DNA of 64,000 bases from UBA6059 sp040222235 (GTDB lineage Bacteria > Bacteroidota > Bacteroidia > Cytophagales > Cyclobacteriaceae). How positions within the stretch are numbered: the stretch's first letter is position 1; the number at the start of each line of letters is the position of its first letter. Positions 8,801 to 16,724 of the stretch are shown here, piece by piece. Under the pieces are notes generated by a model. It saw nothing but the letters and a program-made list of their open reading frames with translations, made no database searches and was not told where the DNA came from. The stretch lies in assembly GCA_040222235.1 (NCBI GenBank), contig JAVKDO010000066.1:16899-80898 (forward strand), in the 5' to 3' direction. A program made the position numbers and the translations under genes.

Positions 8801-10126
8801 GTCATTGGCAGCTATGCACTTGACACCATATTTCTTGGCAAAAGACAGTAGTACCTGGTTGACATGTTCATCCTCTTCGAGCCCATGCCTAATCAACTCA
8901 ACATAGAAATCATCCTTGAAGAGCTCATGCCACCACTGGAACGCTTCCTCTGCTTGTGTCTCGCCCACATTGAGGATAAGGTTGGGAATTTCACCGGACA
9001 GACTTCCCGTTAGCGCAATAACATCTTCCTTGTATGTTTGGATGAGTTCTTTGTCTATCCTTGGATAGTTGCCATAAAGTCCCTCTATGTAGCCCATGGA
9101 GCTCAGTTTGGCTAGGTTGTGGTAGCCATTCTTGTTCTTGGCAATCAATACTTGGTTGAATCGCTTGTCAGGGTTATCCTTTGTGAACTTTAGTTTTTGC
9201 CGCTCTTCGGCCACAAAAAATTCAACCCCGACAATCGCTTTGATATCATTCTTAGCAGCTTCGGATACAAACTGGAACGCACCAAACATATTGCCCAGGT
9301 CGGTCAACGCTACGGCAGGCATATCGAACTCCTTGGCCTTGGCTATCAGTCCCTTGATGTTGGGTACCGCTTGCAGCACGGAGTACTGAGAGTGAACATG
9401 AAGATGCACAAATGGAGAGGTAAGGTCTTCAACTGCGACTTTGGTCTCATCCGAGGTGCTGCCTGACTTGGCTTGCTGTTGGGTAAAATTGGCCAGATCA
9501 AGATCGGGCTCCTCATATATAATGTCTTTGTACGGAGTATCGTCAAATGGCTTGACCACTTGTTCGGATACTAACCCAAAGAAGCATTTGGTTGTCGCAG
9601 CTACATCATAGGCTGCATCGTGGGCGTCACCAAAACCTACTCCGAAGAGCTTCTCATGTAGCTCGATGAGCTTTGGAGATTTGAGCCTACCGCCAATACC
9701 GCCTGGGAGCTGACAGTAGTCGATCGAAACCTTGGCAGTATCTACGGTGGCTTTCTCAAGAAGGGGAGAGGTTACTTCACCTCTAACCATCTCAGCTCCG
9801 ACTATATTATTGTCAAACTCTATGTTGTGACCGACCACCCAATCCGCCTTCTCAACGGCCAAAGTAAATTTCTCGAGTACCTCTACTAGATCATGCCCCT
9901 CTTTTTGCGCTCGCTCTGTGGAGATGCCATGTATTTTTTGCGCGTTGAAGGGGATGGTGTACCCTTCAGGCTTGACGATGAGATTGTGATTTTCGAGCAA
10001 CTCTCCTTTCGACCCATGTAGTTGCCAGGCAATCTGAACCATCCTTGGCCAGTTGTCCGAGTCTGTGACTGGTGCGGAATAGTTGTGAGGTAAACCGGTG
10101 GTTTCGGTATCGAAGATCAGGTACAT
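5897..10126 (-). CDS. dnaE: DNA polymerase III alpha subunit fused to a DEDDh exonuclease
   Basis: 1409 residues. Residues 1-~190 form a DnaQ-type proofreading domain: FDTETT (Exo I), HNIEFDNN (Exo II), HDAAYD (Exo III, H-x4-D). After a ~45-residue linker comes the PHP domain (HLHVHSQYS near 240), then the polymerase core with GPGRGSAAGSA and PDIDIDF (~650). Further on are helix-hairpin-helix (IKGTGESAV) and OB-fold (RITVGGVV...) modules. Fusion of exonuclease to DnaE is a known Bacteroidota arrangement. Two expected PHP metal ligands look lost (TDLGNM instead of TDHGN; NDVYY instead of NDxHY), so the fused domain is presumably the working proofreader. Confidence 0.97.
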   Translation of the reverse strand: MYLIFDTETTGLPHNYSAPVTDSDNWPRMVQIAWQLHGSKGELLENHNLIVKPEGYTIPFNAQKIHGISTERAQKEGHDLVEVLEKFTLAVEKADWVVGHNIEFDNNIVGAEMVRGEVTSPLLEKATVDTAKVSIDYCQLPGGIGGRLKSPKLIELHEKLFGVGFGDAHDAAYDVAATTKCFFGLVSEQVVKPFDDTPYKDIIYEEPDLDLANFTQQQAKSGSTSDETKVAVEDLTSPFVHLHVHSQYSVLQAVPNIKGLIAKAKEFDMPAVALTDLGNMFGAFQFVSEAAKNDIKAIVGVEFFVAEERQKLKFTKDNPDKRFNQVLIAKNKNGYHNLAKLSSMGYIEGLYGNYPRIDKELIQTYKEDVIALTGSLSGEIPNLILNVGETQAEEAFQWWHELFKDDFYVELIRHGLEEDEHVNQVLLSFAKKYGVKCIAANDVYYLNQKDSTAHDVLLCVKEGEYQSTPIGRGRGFRYGFPNDQFYFRSQEEMKKLFADIPESIVNLEELVNKVESYKLARPVLLPKYNIPEEFLDPKDEEDEGKRGENAYLKHLTYEGAKKRYPELTDEIRERLDFELATIENTGYPGYFLIVQDFTNEARKMGVAVGPGRGSAAGSAVAYCIGITNVDPIAYDLLFERFLNPDRVSLPDIDIDFDDEGRDKVIRYVIDKYGYNQVAQIITYGTMAAKSSIRDAGRVLELPLSDTDAIAKLVPERPGTTLTKAFKEIKELVAISKGTNLEAKVLNQATVLEGSVRNTGTHACGVIISPDDLTKYVPVATSKDADLLITQFDNSVVEDAGMLKMDFLGLKTLSIIKTAIILIQERHGIQLDPDEIPLDDQKTYELYQMGHTNGTFQFESPGMQKHLRALKPDRFGDLIAMNALYRPGPMEYIPNFIERKHGREQISYDLPDMEEFLSETYGITVYQEQVMLLSQKLAGFTKGEADVLRKAMGKKQRAVLDKMKPQFIGQAKEKGHDEEKLEKIWKDWEAFAAYAFNKSHSTCYSVVAYHTAYLKANYPAEYMAAVLTHNQSNIEKVTFFMEECRNQGIKVLGPHVNESGIFFKVNKAGEIRFGLGAIKGTGESAVSEIIRERDENGLYKDIFDFSMRVNLRAVNKKTFEALAMSGAFDCFEGVHRRQYIANDEGEASLIEKAIKYANKMQLEAESAQSSLFGGDSGMDQPAPKITPVEPYGKIEMLNIEKEVVGLYISGHPLDQYKFEIKHLCNTSVKQLKDLDSLKSKGRITVGGVVTAVSHRITKTGKPYGVMTLEDYDDSMEFFMFSDKYVNFKQYLETGWFLYLKGTVKPRWKRENEFEFSIDDMELLGEVREKMTKGIELRMHLQDVSPTFVDQLTSLTEENPGNCLLRLNILSDFEGAPIQLDLLSRKARINPTNELIERLAGMEELSYRVIN

Positions 10127-10205
10127 GGAGAGGAATTAATCGCTAGTGCAACACTGATCGAATTTAAATAATTCGAGGGCTTGGTGGGAGACCAGAGCTT
10201 AAAAG

Positions 10206-10214
10206 TTATCCACA
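10206..10214 (+). promoter_or_regulatory. single DnaA-box-like 9-mer
   Basis: TTATCCACA matches the bacterial DnaA-box consensus exactly and lies 80 bp upstream of dnaE. No second clear box was seen within the 295-bp gap, so this is not an origin. It could be chance or a DnaA control site. The rest of the 10127-10421 gap holds a hairpin and a palindrome (listed separately) and no credible gene. Confidence 0.3.
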
Positions 10215-10292
10215 GATTTGACAATGCTGTTGATGCTGTCGAAAGATGCCTTTTGGAGAGGTTGATCTTTTCTCAAAACCTGATCATCGGGG

Positions 10293-10314
10293 TGTTTCGT
10301 GAGGATACGAAACA
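10293..10314. repeat. short perfect inverted repeat in the dnaE-antitoxin gap
   Basis: TGTTTCGT, six-base loop, ACGAAACA. It is about 110 bp upstream of the antitoxin start and not followed by a T run. It may be an operator or an RNA hairpin. Function unknown. Confidence 0.4.
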
Positions 10315-10400
10315 TGTTGGCAGTCTGGTATGCGTCAATAGTATTATGAATGGTATTTCACTACAGCAATGCTTTAGTCGATCAATTATAATTCAAGATG

Positions 10401-10416
10401 AAAATTAGCTAATTTT
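10401..10416. promoter_or_regulatory. 16-bp perfect palindrome, candidate operator of the PIN toxin-antitoxin pair
   Basis: AAAATTAGCTAATTTT ends 5 bp before the antitoxin ATG. Toxin-antitoxin operons are commonly autorepressed through palindromes at exactly this position. The binding protein is inferred, not shown. Confidence 0.5.
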
Positions 10417-10421
10417 AGATC

Positions 10422-10652
10422 ATGGTAGGAAAGGAACGTCTTAGAAGCGTGATCCTGAATAAGATAAAGCACTTATCGGATGATCAACTAAACGATCTTC
10501 ACTCTTATTTGGAAGATTTGGAGAGGGAGTTTACAATAGTGAAATCTCCTATGTCCTTTAGCGGAATTTTCGAAGAGTTAGATTTAGATGAGCTTACTAC
10601 TGATCTCCACCAACGGAGAGGTGATGGCAACAAACGGATTCCCAACTTTTGA
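10422..10652 (+). CDS. antitoxin partner of PIN-domain toxin
   Basis: 76 residues, charged and largely helical, with no recognised DNA-binding motif at the N-terminus. The C-terminal stretch (GIFEELDLDELTTDLHQRR) resembles the tails by which VapB-like antitoxins wrap a PIN toxin. Its stop TGA overlaps the toxin start (TTGA). Position directly upstream of a PIN gene is the main evidence. The family name is not certain. Confidence 0.7.
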   Translation: MVGKERLRSVILNKIKHLSDDQLNDLHSYLEDLEREFTIVKSPMSFSGIFEELDLDELTTDLHQRRGDGNKRIPNF

Positions 10653-11050
10653 CTAAGAGCCTAATCGATACCGACATCCTTTCGTACTTCTTGAAAGGAG
10701 ATGAACATGTGGCTAAGAACTTTGAGAAATACCTCAAGGGGCATGCTAAAATCACTATTTGTGAAATAACCTATTTTGAGATTCTTTCAGGGTTAGTTTT
10801 CAGAAAAGCTGTGAAGCAGATTAGTCAGTTTGAGCTTTTCATATCAACCTGTGAGGTGATTAAGCTATCAACGATTTCGCTTAGCAACTCTGCAAATATC
10901 TATGCCCAACTCAGAGAAATAGGTATCACTATTGGCACAGCAGATTTATTGATTGCTGGAATCGCGAAGGCTAATGAGTTGACTTTAGTGACCAATAATC
11001 AAAAGCATTATCAGCCGATCTTGGAGCTCGAAACTGCAAATTGGGCCTAA
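10649..11050 (+). CDS. VapC-like PIN-domain ribonuclease toxin
   Basis: 133 residues, typical for VapC. The acidic metal-binding residues are visible: SLIDTDILSYF at the N-terminus (first Asp at residue ~7), a conserved Glu in ITYFEILSG, the third acid in GTADLLIAGIA, and the late TNNQKHY. PIN toxins cleave RNA, often tRNA. The only sensible start is TTG at 10649 because the PIN fold begins at residue 4. It overlaps the antitoxin stop, so toxin translation is probably coupled and weak. A 124-bp spacer without features separates it from rsmG. Confidence 0.85.
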   Translation: MTKSLIDTDILSYFLKGDEHVAKNFEKYLKGHAKITICEITYFEILSGLVFRKAVKQISQFELFISTCEVIKLSTISLSNSANIYAQLREIGITIGTADLLIAGIAKANELTLVTNNQKHYQPILELETANWA

Positions 11051-11174
11051 CAGGGTTCGTACGCTTCCAACTGTCGTCCTGATGAGAGACAGCTACCGCG
11101 TAGTGGAGCCACGAGTCCGTTAACGCGCATACCAAAACCTAGGATTGCTGATGTCCAAGCTCTGTTTCAAGAGT

Positions 11175-11798
11175 CTACCCAAAAGGAACATAGATCACCT
11201 TTTTGGTTTCGAAGAATGGATCACTGAAGTAGTTGGTTAGCAGGTATTCGCTCCAAGGTCTTTTTACTTCTTTCATTTCTTCTGCTAGGTCGCCACCCTT
11301 GAGGTAGAGGATGCCGTTGGCAAGATCGTTATTCCCTTCCGTTTTAATCTTTTGGTGAACCCAGTGGATGAAGGGCTTCATTCGGGTAACGGCTCGACTC
11401 ACTACAAAATCGTAGGTGCCCGATACTTTTTCTACCCTTTGATGGGAAGCGGTCAAATTCTCAAGACCTAGAGCAGAGGCCACTTCATTGACTACTTTGA
11501 TTTTCTTGCCAATCGAGTCGACTAAGTGAAAGTCTGACTCAGGAAAGAGGATAGCCAATGGGATGCCAGGGAATCCACCACCAGTACCCACATCTAGAAT
11601 AGTCGTGCTTGGTTTGAACTGAATGACTTTAGCTATACCAAGAGAATGAAGTACGTGACGTGTATACAATTCGTCAATATCCTTACGAGAAATGACATTG
11701 ATTTGAGCATTCCACTCTTGATATAGAGGCAGCAGTTTTTCAAGCTGCCCATATTGTTTTTGCGATAGCTCGGGGAAATACGACTTGATTAATTCCAA
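11175..11798 (-). CDS. rsmG: 16S rRNA (guanine-527-N7) methyltransferase RsmG (GidB)
   Basis: 207 residues. The SAM-binding motif ILDVGTGGGFPGIPLAI (residues ~68-84) and the family segments INVISRKDI and VVSRAVTRMKPF are clear. It methylates N7 of G527 in the 530 loop of 16S rRNA. The start is TTG at 11798. An in-frame stop lies just upstream, no ATG is available, and MELIKSYFP aligns with the usual N-terminus of the family. It lies 6 bp downstream of the sigma-factor gene, so the three minus-strand genes from 13498 down form one unit. Confidence 0.95.
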   Translation of the reverse strand: MELIKSYFPELSQKQYGQLEKLLPLYQEWNAQINVISRKDIDELYTRHVLHSLGIAKVIQFKPSTTILDVGTGGGFPGIPLAILFPESDFHLVDSIGKKIKVVNEVASALGLENLTASHQRVEKVSGTYDFVVSRAVTRMKPFIHWVHQKIKTEGNNDLANGILYLKGGDLAEEMKEVKRPWSEYLLTNYFSDPFFETKKVIYVPFG

Positions 11799-11804
11799 GC
11801 TGTG

Positions 11805-12413
11805 CTAGATATGCTGTTTCTTATCCTTAACTAATTCATACATCAGCTCGCGTGCGCGATGAAGCTGTGCCTTGACAGTACCCAGGGGAGCTTCAAGTGC
11901 TGTGGCGATCTCTTCATAGGACAGTTCGTCGAAGTACCGGAGCTTCACTAGCCGCTGGTACTTGGCTGGTAGCTTATCCACGAACATTCTGACCAGTTGG
12001 ATTTTTTGGTCCTTGATGGCCGATTGGTCGGGAGTGAGGTTTTTATCTTCAACGTCTATATTGACTGATTCTCCACTATCGTCTGTAAAAGAAGTGTTGA
12101 GACTCATCGTATCCAACTTCTTCTTTCGGATGAAGTCTATCGCATTGTTAGTCGCGATGCGGAAGAGCCAAGTAGAGAATGTATAATCCTTTTTGAACCT
12201 GTGCAGGTTCTTAAAAGCTTTGGCGAATGCCTCAATGGTCAAGTCCTCAGCGTCATCGACATTCCGAACCATCTTAAGAATCATATGGTAGACAGGCTTC
12301 TTATAGCGCTTCATCAGATCAGCATACGCCTGCTGATCCCCGTGATCAACAGCCAGATCAATGAGCTTAAAATCCTTAAGCGCTTTTTCAGAAAAATTTC
12401 GTTCTAACTCCAT
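11805..12413 (-). CDS. ECF-type RNA polymerase sigma factor
   Basis: 202 residues. Region 2 is YKKPVYHMILKMVRNVDDAEDLTIEAF with FSTWLFRIATNNAIDFIRKK. Region 4 is LPAKYQRLVKLRYFDELSYEEIA followed by the helix-turn-helix GTVKAQLHRAREL. A ~40-residue acidic linker separates them. No anti-sigma gene is adjacent. The neighbours are a glycosyltransferase (its stop overlaps this start by 10 bp) and rsmG. The closest relatives by eye are the abundant group of Bacteroidota ECF factors without a partner anti-sigma. The target regulon cannot be deduced here. Confidence 0.92.
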   Translation of the reverse strand: MELERNFSEKALKDFKLIDLAVDHGDQQAYADLMKRYKKPVYHMILKMVRNVDDAEDLTIEAFAKAFKNLHRFKKDYTFSTWLFRIATNNAIDFIRKKKLDTMSLNTSFTDDSGESVNIDVEDKNLTPDQSAIKDQKIQLVRMFVDKLPAKYQRLVKLRYFDELSYEEIATALEAPLGTVKAQLHRARELMYELVKDKKQHI

Positions 12414-13498
12414 TTTACTCTTTTAGAGAAGCTTGCTAGTGTACCCATGACAACAATATATACCGAATAAAAGAAGTCTAGTAAGGGCAACACCCAAAAA
12501 TCAAAATTATCCCCCGTTCTACGGGCGGTATAAAGCATTAAACAAGCCTGCATGGTCATCTTGATGAGGAAACCACCCAGCATAATTTGCCATGGTGCAC
12601 CTATCATGGCTAAAATAGCAAATGTCAACCAAAAGGTGATTTGCGATAGCGAATGAAATCCTAAACGTAACTTGTCTGCAGACCTATAGTACTTGCCAAC
12701 GGACAAGTGGCGTTTCTTCTGTGTAAAGAAGGAAGACCAGGTAGTCTTGGGATAAGAAAGAATAAGTGCATCTGAACCTATATCCACTTTGGTGCTCAGC
12801 TTTCGGGCATGAGCATTTACAAATAAGTCATCATCACCTCCTGTCACATTCAGTTTTTGCCCAAATCCCTTCACCTTCATGAATAACGACTTTCGGTAGG
12901 CGAGGTTTCTGCCCACCCCCATATATGGCTTATTAGCAATTGCTTTTGGGAGGTAGAGTAATCCTGTCATCATCGTCTCAAACCTCACGAAAAGGTTGAG
13001 CAAACCACTTGACTTGGCGTATTGGGAGTACCCAATCACAAAACTAGTATCTTCATCAAATGTAGCAGCCATACGGCTGAGCCATTGATCTGAGGTAGGC
13101 CAGCAGTCTGCATCGGTGAAGACCAATCTATCATTTGTGGCAGCTTTGATGCCGAGGGTGAGTCCGTACTTCTTGCCATTGGCGTGATCCGGGACATGCT
13201 CGACTCGCACCAACTTAATTTTTGGCTGTAGAGAAAGTAGATAATCGTAGGTCTCATCTTTCGACCTGTCATCCACTATGATGATCTCCTTATTGGCATA
13301 TGCCTGATCAAGCAGCAGTGGTATTAGTTTTTTGAGATTACCGTACTCATTTCGTGCGCAGACGATGACTGAGATACCTTCCTCCTCGGTGCTGGCTTTC
13401 ATAGGTCGCCACTTCCAAAGTCGAATGAGTTGAAGTGTGTAGTGAACTAAAAAATAAGCGACGGAGGCTAAAAATAGACCTGAGAGGATATTGATCAT
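12404..13498 (-). CDS. membrane-anchored family 2 glycosyltransferase
   Basis: 364 residues. One N-terminal membrane helix is followed by a GT-A domain: ISVIVCARNEYGNL, IIIVDDRSKDET and the DxD-like FTDADCWPTS, with GGDDDLFVNAHA as the acceptor-side acidic motif. Three hydrophobic segments close the protein. Such proteins transfer sugars from nucleotide donors to lipids or growing polysaccharides at the inner membrane. The acceptor is unknown. It is the first gene of the unit with the ECF sigma factor and rsmG. Confidence 0.85.
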   Translation of the reverse strand: MINILSGLFLASVAYFLVHYTLQLIRLWKWRPMKASTEEEGISVIVCARNEYGNLKKLIPLLLDQAYANKEIIIVDDRSKDETYDYLLSLQPKIKLVRVEHVPDHANGKKYGLTLGIKAATNDRLVFTDADCWPTSDQWLSRMAATFDEDTSFVIGYSQYAKSSGLLNLFVRFETMMTGLLYLPKAIANKPYMGVGRNLAYRKSLFMKVKGFGQKLNVTGGDDDLFVNAHARKLSTKVDIGSDALILSYPKTTWSSFFTQKKRHLSVGKYYRSADKLRLGFHSLSQITFWLTFAILAMIGAPWQIMLGGFLIKMTMQACLMLYTARRTGDNFDFWVLPLLDFFYSVYIVVMGTLASFSKRVKWS

Positions 13499-13517
13499 AG
13501 TCGGCTTGTGACGCGGG

Positions 13518-13525
13518 CAAAGATA
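13518..13525 (-). promoter_or_regulatory. candidate -7 element for the glycosyltransferase unit
   Basis: TATCTTTG on the minus strand fits the Bacteroidota consensus TAnnTTTG and lies 19 bp before the ATG at 13498. No clear TTG -33 partner was found at the usual distance. Confidence 0.4.
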
Positions 13526-13559
13526 TGTTTACTACCCGCTTTTATTGTGAATTAAGGGA

Positions 13560-13567
13560 TATTTTTG
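13560..13567 (+). promoter_or_regulatory. candidate -7 element for tgt
   Basis: TATTTTTG fits TAnnTTTG and ends 10 bp before the tgt ATG, which would give a nearly leaderless mRNA. The 79-bp gap thus holds a divergent pair of -7-like elements. Confidence 0.4.
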
Positions 13568-13577
13568 CAGCCGCTTT

Positions 13578-14708
13578 ATGGATTTTCAGTTACAACATTC
13601 AGATACGAAAAGTAATGCCAGAGCTGGCAAAATCACCACAGATCACGGAGAGATAGAAACTCCGATCTTCATGCCAGTGGGGACGGCTGGAAGCGTCAAG
13701 GCTGTACACCAACGCGAGCTGAAAGATGACGTAGAAGCTCAGATCATACTGGGGAATACCTACCATCTCTACTTAAGGCCTGGATTAGAGATTATGGAGG
13801 GTGCTGGTGGCCTACATAAGTTCAACGGTTGGGATAAGCCAATCCTGACAGACTCTGGTGGTTATCAGGTCTACTCGCTGGCGGGTACGCGCAAAATCAA
13901 AGAGAAGGGAGTGGTCTTTCAATCGCACATTGATGGCTCGCGCCACAACTTTACTCCCGAGTACGTGATGGATATTCAGCGGATTATAGGAGCGGATATC
14001 ATGATGGCATTTGACGAATGTCCTCCGTATCCGAGCACCTATGAATATGCTGAGAAATCGATGCACATGACCCATAGATGGTTGGATCGGTGCATTAATA
14101 GGTTTGATCAGACTGAGGGGAAGTACGGCTACAGCCAAACCCTATTTCCGATAGTGCAAGGAAGTACTTATGATGACCTAAGAAAGCAGTCGGCTGAATA
14201 TGTGGCCTCTACTAACAGAGAGGGCAATGCCATTGGTGGTTTGTCAGTTGGCGAACCTGCCGAGAAGATGTATCATCATACGGATCAAGTTTGCGCTATC
14301 CTGCCCAAGGATAAGCCGCGCTATCTGATGGGCGTGGGTACTCCAGAAAACATCCTGGAGTGTATAGCCCTGGGCGTAGATATGTTTGACTGTGTGATGC
14401 CAACTAGAAATGCGAGAAACGGAATGCTCTTCACCTCAGAGGGTATTATCAACATGCGAAATGAGAAGTGGAAAAATGACTTCTCACTTATAGATGAAAA
14501 TCTGGGCGGCTATGTCAGCACTCAACATACCAAGGCATACCTCCGTCACTTGGTCGTGAGCAAGGAGATGCTGGCTGCCCAAATTGCCAGTATCCACAAT
14601 CTCACCTTCTACCTCTGGCTGGTGAAAGAAGCGAGGAAGCATATACTTAACGATACCTTTGCCGTTTGGAAAAATGAGATGGTTGTCAAACTGTCCAGAA
14701 GACTCTAG
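13578..14708 (+). CDS. tgt: tRNA-guanine transglycosylase
   Basis: 376 residues. It exchanges guanine 34 of GUN-anticodon tRNAs for preQ1 in queuosine synthesis. Visible family markers are PIFMPVGTAGSVKA, the nucleophile region ILTDSGGYQV, MAFDECPPYPS, GGLSVGEP and FDCVMPTRNARNG. The zinc-site cysteines typical of bacterial Tgt (CxCxxC near the C-terminus) are not evident. Instead the region reads LIDENLGGYVSTQHTKAYLRHL, so zinc binding would depend on other residues. It heads a three-gene operon with no gap to lptG. Confidence 0.93.
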   Translation: MDFQLQHSDTKSNARAGKITTDHGEIETPIFMPVGTAGSVKAVHQRELKDDVEAQIILGNTYHLYLRPGLEIMEGAGGLHKFNGWDKPILTDSGGYQVYSLAGTRKIKEKGVVFQSHIDGSRHNFTPEYVMDIQRIIGADIMMAFDECPPYPSTYEYAEKSMHMTHRWLDRCINRFDQTEGKYGYSQTLFPIVQGSTYDDLRKQSAEYVASTNREGNAIGGLSVGEPAEKMYHHTDQVCAILPKDKPRYLMGVGTPENILECIALGVDMFDCVMPTRNARNGMLFTSEGIINMRNEKWKNDFSLIDENLGGYVSTQHTKAYLRHLVVSKEMLAAQIASIHNLTFYLWLVKEARKHILNDTFAVWKNEMVVKLSRRL

Positions 14709-15782
14709 ATGAAAATCCTTGATCGCTATATCTTAAAGAAGCTCTTAAGCACTTTCGTATTTGTGGTGCTTATTCTGGTATTTGTGATCCTGGTCATTGA
14801 CTTCACAGAGAAGAATGACAAGTTCATACGGAATGACCTGGGAGCGGCTGAGATACTGAACTATTATTTCAATTTCATCCCCTACATAGCTAGTCTGCTT
14901 ACACCCATTACCTCCTTCATAGCGGTGGTATTTGTGACGGCAAATCTAGCTGTGCGCACGGAAATCGTGGCGATATTGGCCAGTGGCACAAGCTTTATCA
15001 GGATGATGTGGCCCTACGCCATATTCTCCATTATTATTGGAGCGATGAGCCTAGGACTCAACGGCTGGATCATTCCGAATGCTAACAAAGAACGTGTAGC
15101 CTTTGAGGTGGCTTATATCAAGGGAGCTTACTATTTCTCAGAGCGCAACATCCACTTTAAGGTAGGACCGCAGGATTATGTCTACATGGATCGGTACAGT
15201 AATCAAAACGATATTGGCTACAGGGTGACATTGGAGACCTTTGAAGGAACCGAACTCAAGGAGAAGATGTTCGCGACGCAGATGGCTTGGGACTCGACTA
15301 CTCTGAAGTGGAAGCTGAAGGCCTGGAATCGACGAAAGCTCACTGAAGGGGGAGAAGTCTTTGAGAAGGGCTTTGAGATGGATACCACCATCGCTATATG
15401 GCCGTCAGACTTTGAAAATAGCTATCACCTGCATGAGACTTTCACCATGCCGGAACTCACTGACTATATCGAGCTGCAGCAATCCAGAGGTGCCGATGAC
15501 ACCCTTGTGTACATTGTAGAAAAGCTGGTTCGTTACACCCAACCTTTCACTGTGGTGATCCTTACCTTCATTGGCGTGATCGTATCAGCTAGGAAAGCCA
15601 GAGGAGGTGCGGGCTTCCAGATAGCCTTGGGCTTCCTGATTGCATTCGTGTTTATCATTTTCTTCATTATGGCCCGTGCCAGTGCGGAGGCAGGTTCTAT
15701 GCCTCCTCTATTGGCCATATGGATACCTAATATCATCTTCTCTTTTATAGGCTTGGTGATGTACCACACTGTTCCTCGATGA
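14709..15782 (+). CDS. LptF/LptG-type LPS export permease (YjgP/YjgQ family)
   Basis: 357 residues. MKILDRYILKKLLSTF at the start is the family hallmark. There are three N-terminal and three C-terminal membrane helices around a periplasmic domain (~residues 125-265). LptF/G form the membrane part of the ABC machine that extracts lipopolysaccharide and passes it to LptC/A. It starts immediately after the tgt stop. Tgt-permease adjacency is common in Bacteroidota. Which of F or G it replaces cannot be decided from sequence alone. Confidence 0.88.
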   Translation: MKILDRYILKKLLSTFVFVVLILVFVILVIDFTEKNDKFIRNDLGAAEILNYYFNFIPYIASLLTPITSFIAVVFVTANLAVRTEIVAILASGTSFIRMMWPYAIFSIIIGAMSLGLNGWIIPNANKERVAFEVAYIKGAYYFSERNIHFKVGPQDYVYMDRYSNQNDIGYRVTLETFEGTELKEKMFATQMAWDSTTLKWKLKAWNRRKLTEGGEVFEKGFEMDTTIAIWPSDFENSYHLHETFTMPELTDYIELQQSRGADDTLVYIVEKLVRYTQPFTVVILTFIGVIVSARKARGGAGFQIALGFLIAFVFIIFFIMARASAEAGSMPPLLAIWIPNIIFSFIGLVMYHTVPR

Positions 15783-16678
15783 GCGCTACCGCAAAAGACT
15801 ATTTCGAGCTCCATTTTACGGTGCTCATTTGGGGTTTTACCGCAGTACTGGGGTTGTTGATCACCTTGCCAGCTGTGGAGGTCGTGCTTTACCGAACTCT
15901 CATTGCATTTATTGGACTGGGCCTTTTAATCTTAATCAGAAGGGGCAGTTTTAGAATTGGGAATCGAGAGATTACTAAAATCGCAGGTACGGGGTTGTTG
16001 ATCGGACTGCATTGGATTTGCTTCTTTGAGTCCGCACGTATGTCGACTGCCTCAGTGAGCCTAGCGGGAATGGCTACAACCTCACTTTGGACGAGTCTGC
16101 TAGAGCCTGTTATGGTCAAGGGAAAGAAGCTACAATGGTTTGAGCCTGTTCTTGGTCTCATTGCGATAGCCGGGATTGTGATCATCTTCAATGTCGAGGT
16201 TCGCTATATCTGGGGGCTAGTAGTAGGCATAGTGGCGGCTCTATTGTCTGCTGTCTTTACGATTATCAATTCCAGACTGACGATCAAGCATGATCATTTT
16301 GTGATCACCTACTATGAAATGCTGAGTGCCTTTGTCGCCATTTTCTTTTTTCTATTGCTGTCAGGTAGCATGGCGGAGATGGTGCTACCGCAATCGATGG
16401 ACTGGCTATGGCTCCTCATTCTTGGGTTGGTCTGTACCGTGTATGCATACTCCATTTCTGTCAAGATCATGCGCCGACTTACACCGTTTACAGTCAATCT
16501 CACTGTGAATTTGGAGCCCATCTATGGTATCTTATTGGCCATTGTTATTTTTGGTGAAAAGGAAGAAATGAGCCCAGGGTTTTATTGGGGTACAGGATTG
16601 ATACTACTTTCAGTACTGCTGTATCCAATCATCAAAAGGTACGAGCGACGCAGGACTGCATTAGGTGCTGCGACTTGA
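15779..16678 (+). CDS. EamA/DMT-family transporter
   Basis: 299 residues with ten hydrophobic segments in two repeats of five. The EamA signature ends each half (for example LEPVMVKGKKLQWFEP and NLEPIYGILLAIVIFGE). The family exports amino acids or metabolites. The substrate is unknown. Its ATG overlaps the stop of the permease gene by 4 bp, so it is the last gene of the tgt operon. It faces a convergent regulator gene across a 46-bp spacer without a clear terminator. Confidence 0.88.
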   Translation: MSATAKDYFELHFTVLIWGFTAVLGLLITLPAVEVVLYRTLIAFIGLGLLILIRRGSFRIGNREITKIAGTGLLIGLHWICFFESARMSTASVSLAGMATTSLWTSLLEPVMVKGKKLQWFEPVLGLIAIAGIVIIFNVEVRYIWGLVVGIVAALLSAVFTIINSRLTIKHDHFVITYYEMLSAFVAIFFFLLLSGSMAEMVLPQSMDWLWLLILGLVCTVYAYSISVKIMRRLTPFTVNLTVNLEPIYGILLAIVIFGEKEEMSPGFYWGTGLILLSVLLYPIIKRYERRRTALGAAT

Positions 16679-16724
16679 CCAGTGCTGTCCGCTCGTTTGG
16701 CATTTGTTCCGGTAGGAGATACTA

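Noticed and set aside
5897..9400. Numerous plus-strand open frames opposite dnaE
   Set aside because: They mirror the codon structure of dnaE on the other strand and have no motifs or starts of their own.
10181..10408. 75-codon open frame between dnaE and the antitoxin gene
   Set aside because: No ATG start, no recognisable motif, and it runs through a hairpin and a DnaA-like box. More likely chance.
10127..10421. Replication origin next to dnaE
   Set aside because: Only one DnaA-box match, no AT-rich unwinding region with repeats, and dnaA/dnaN are not nearby.
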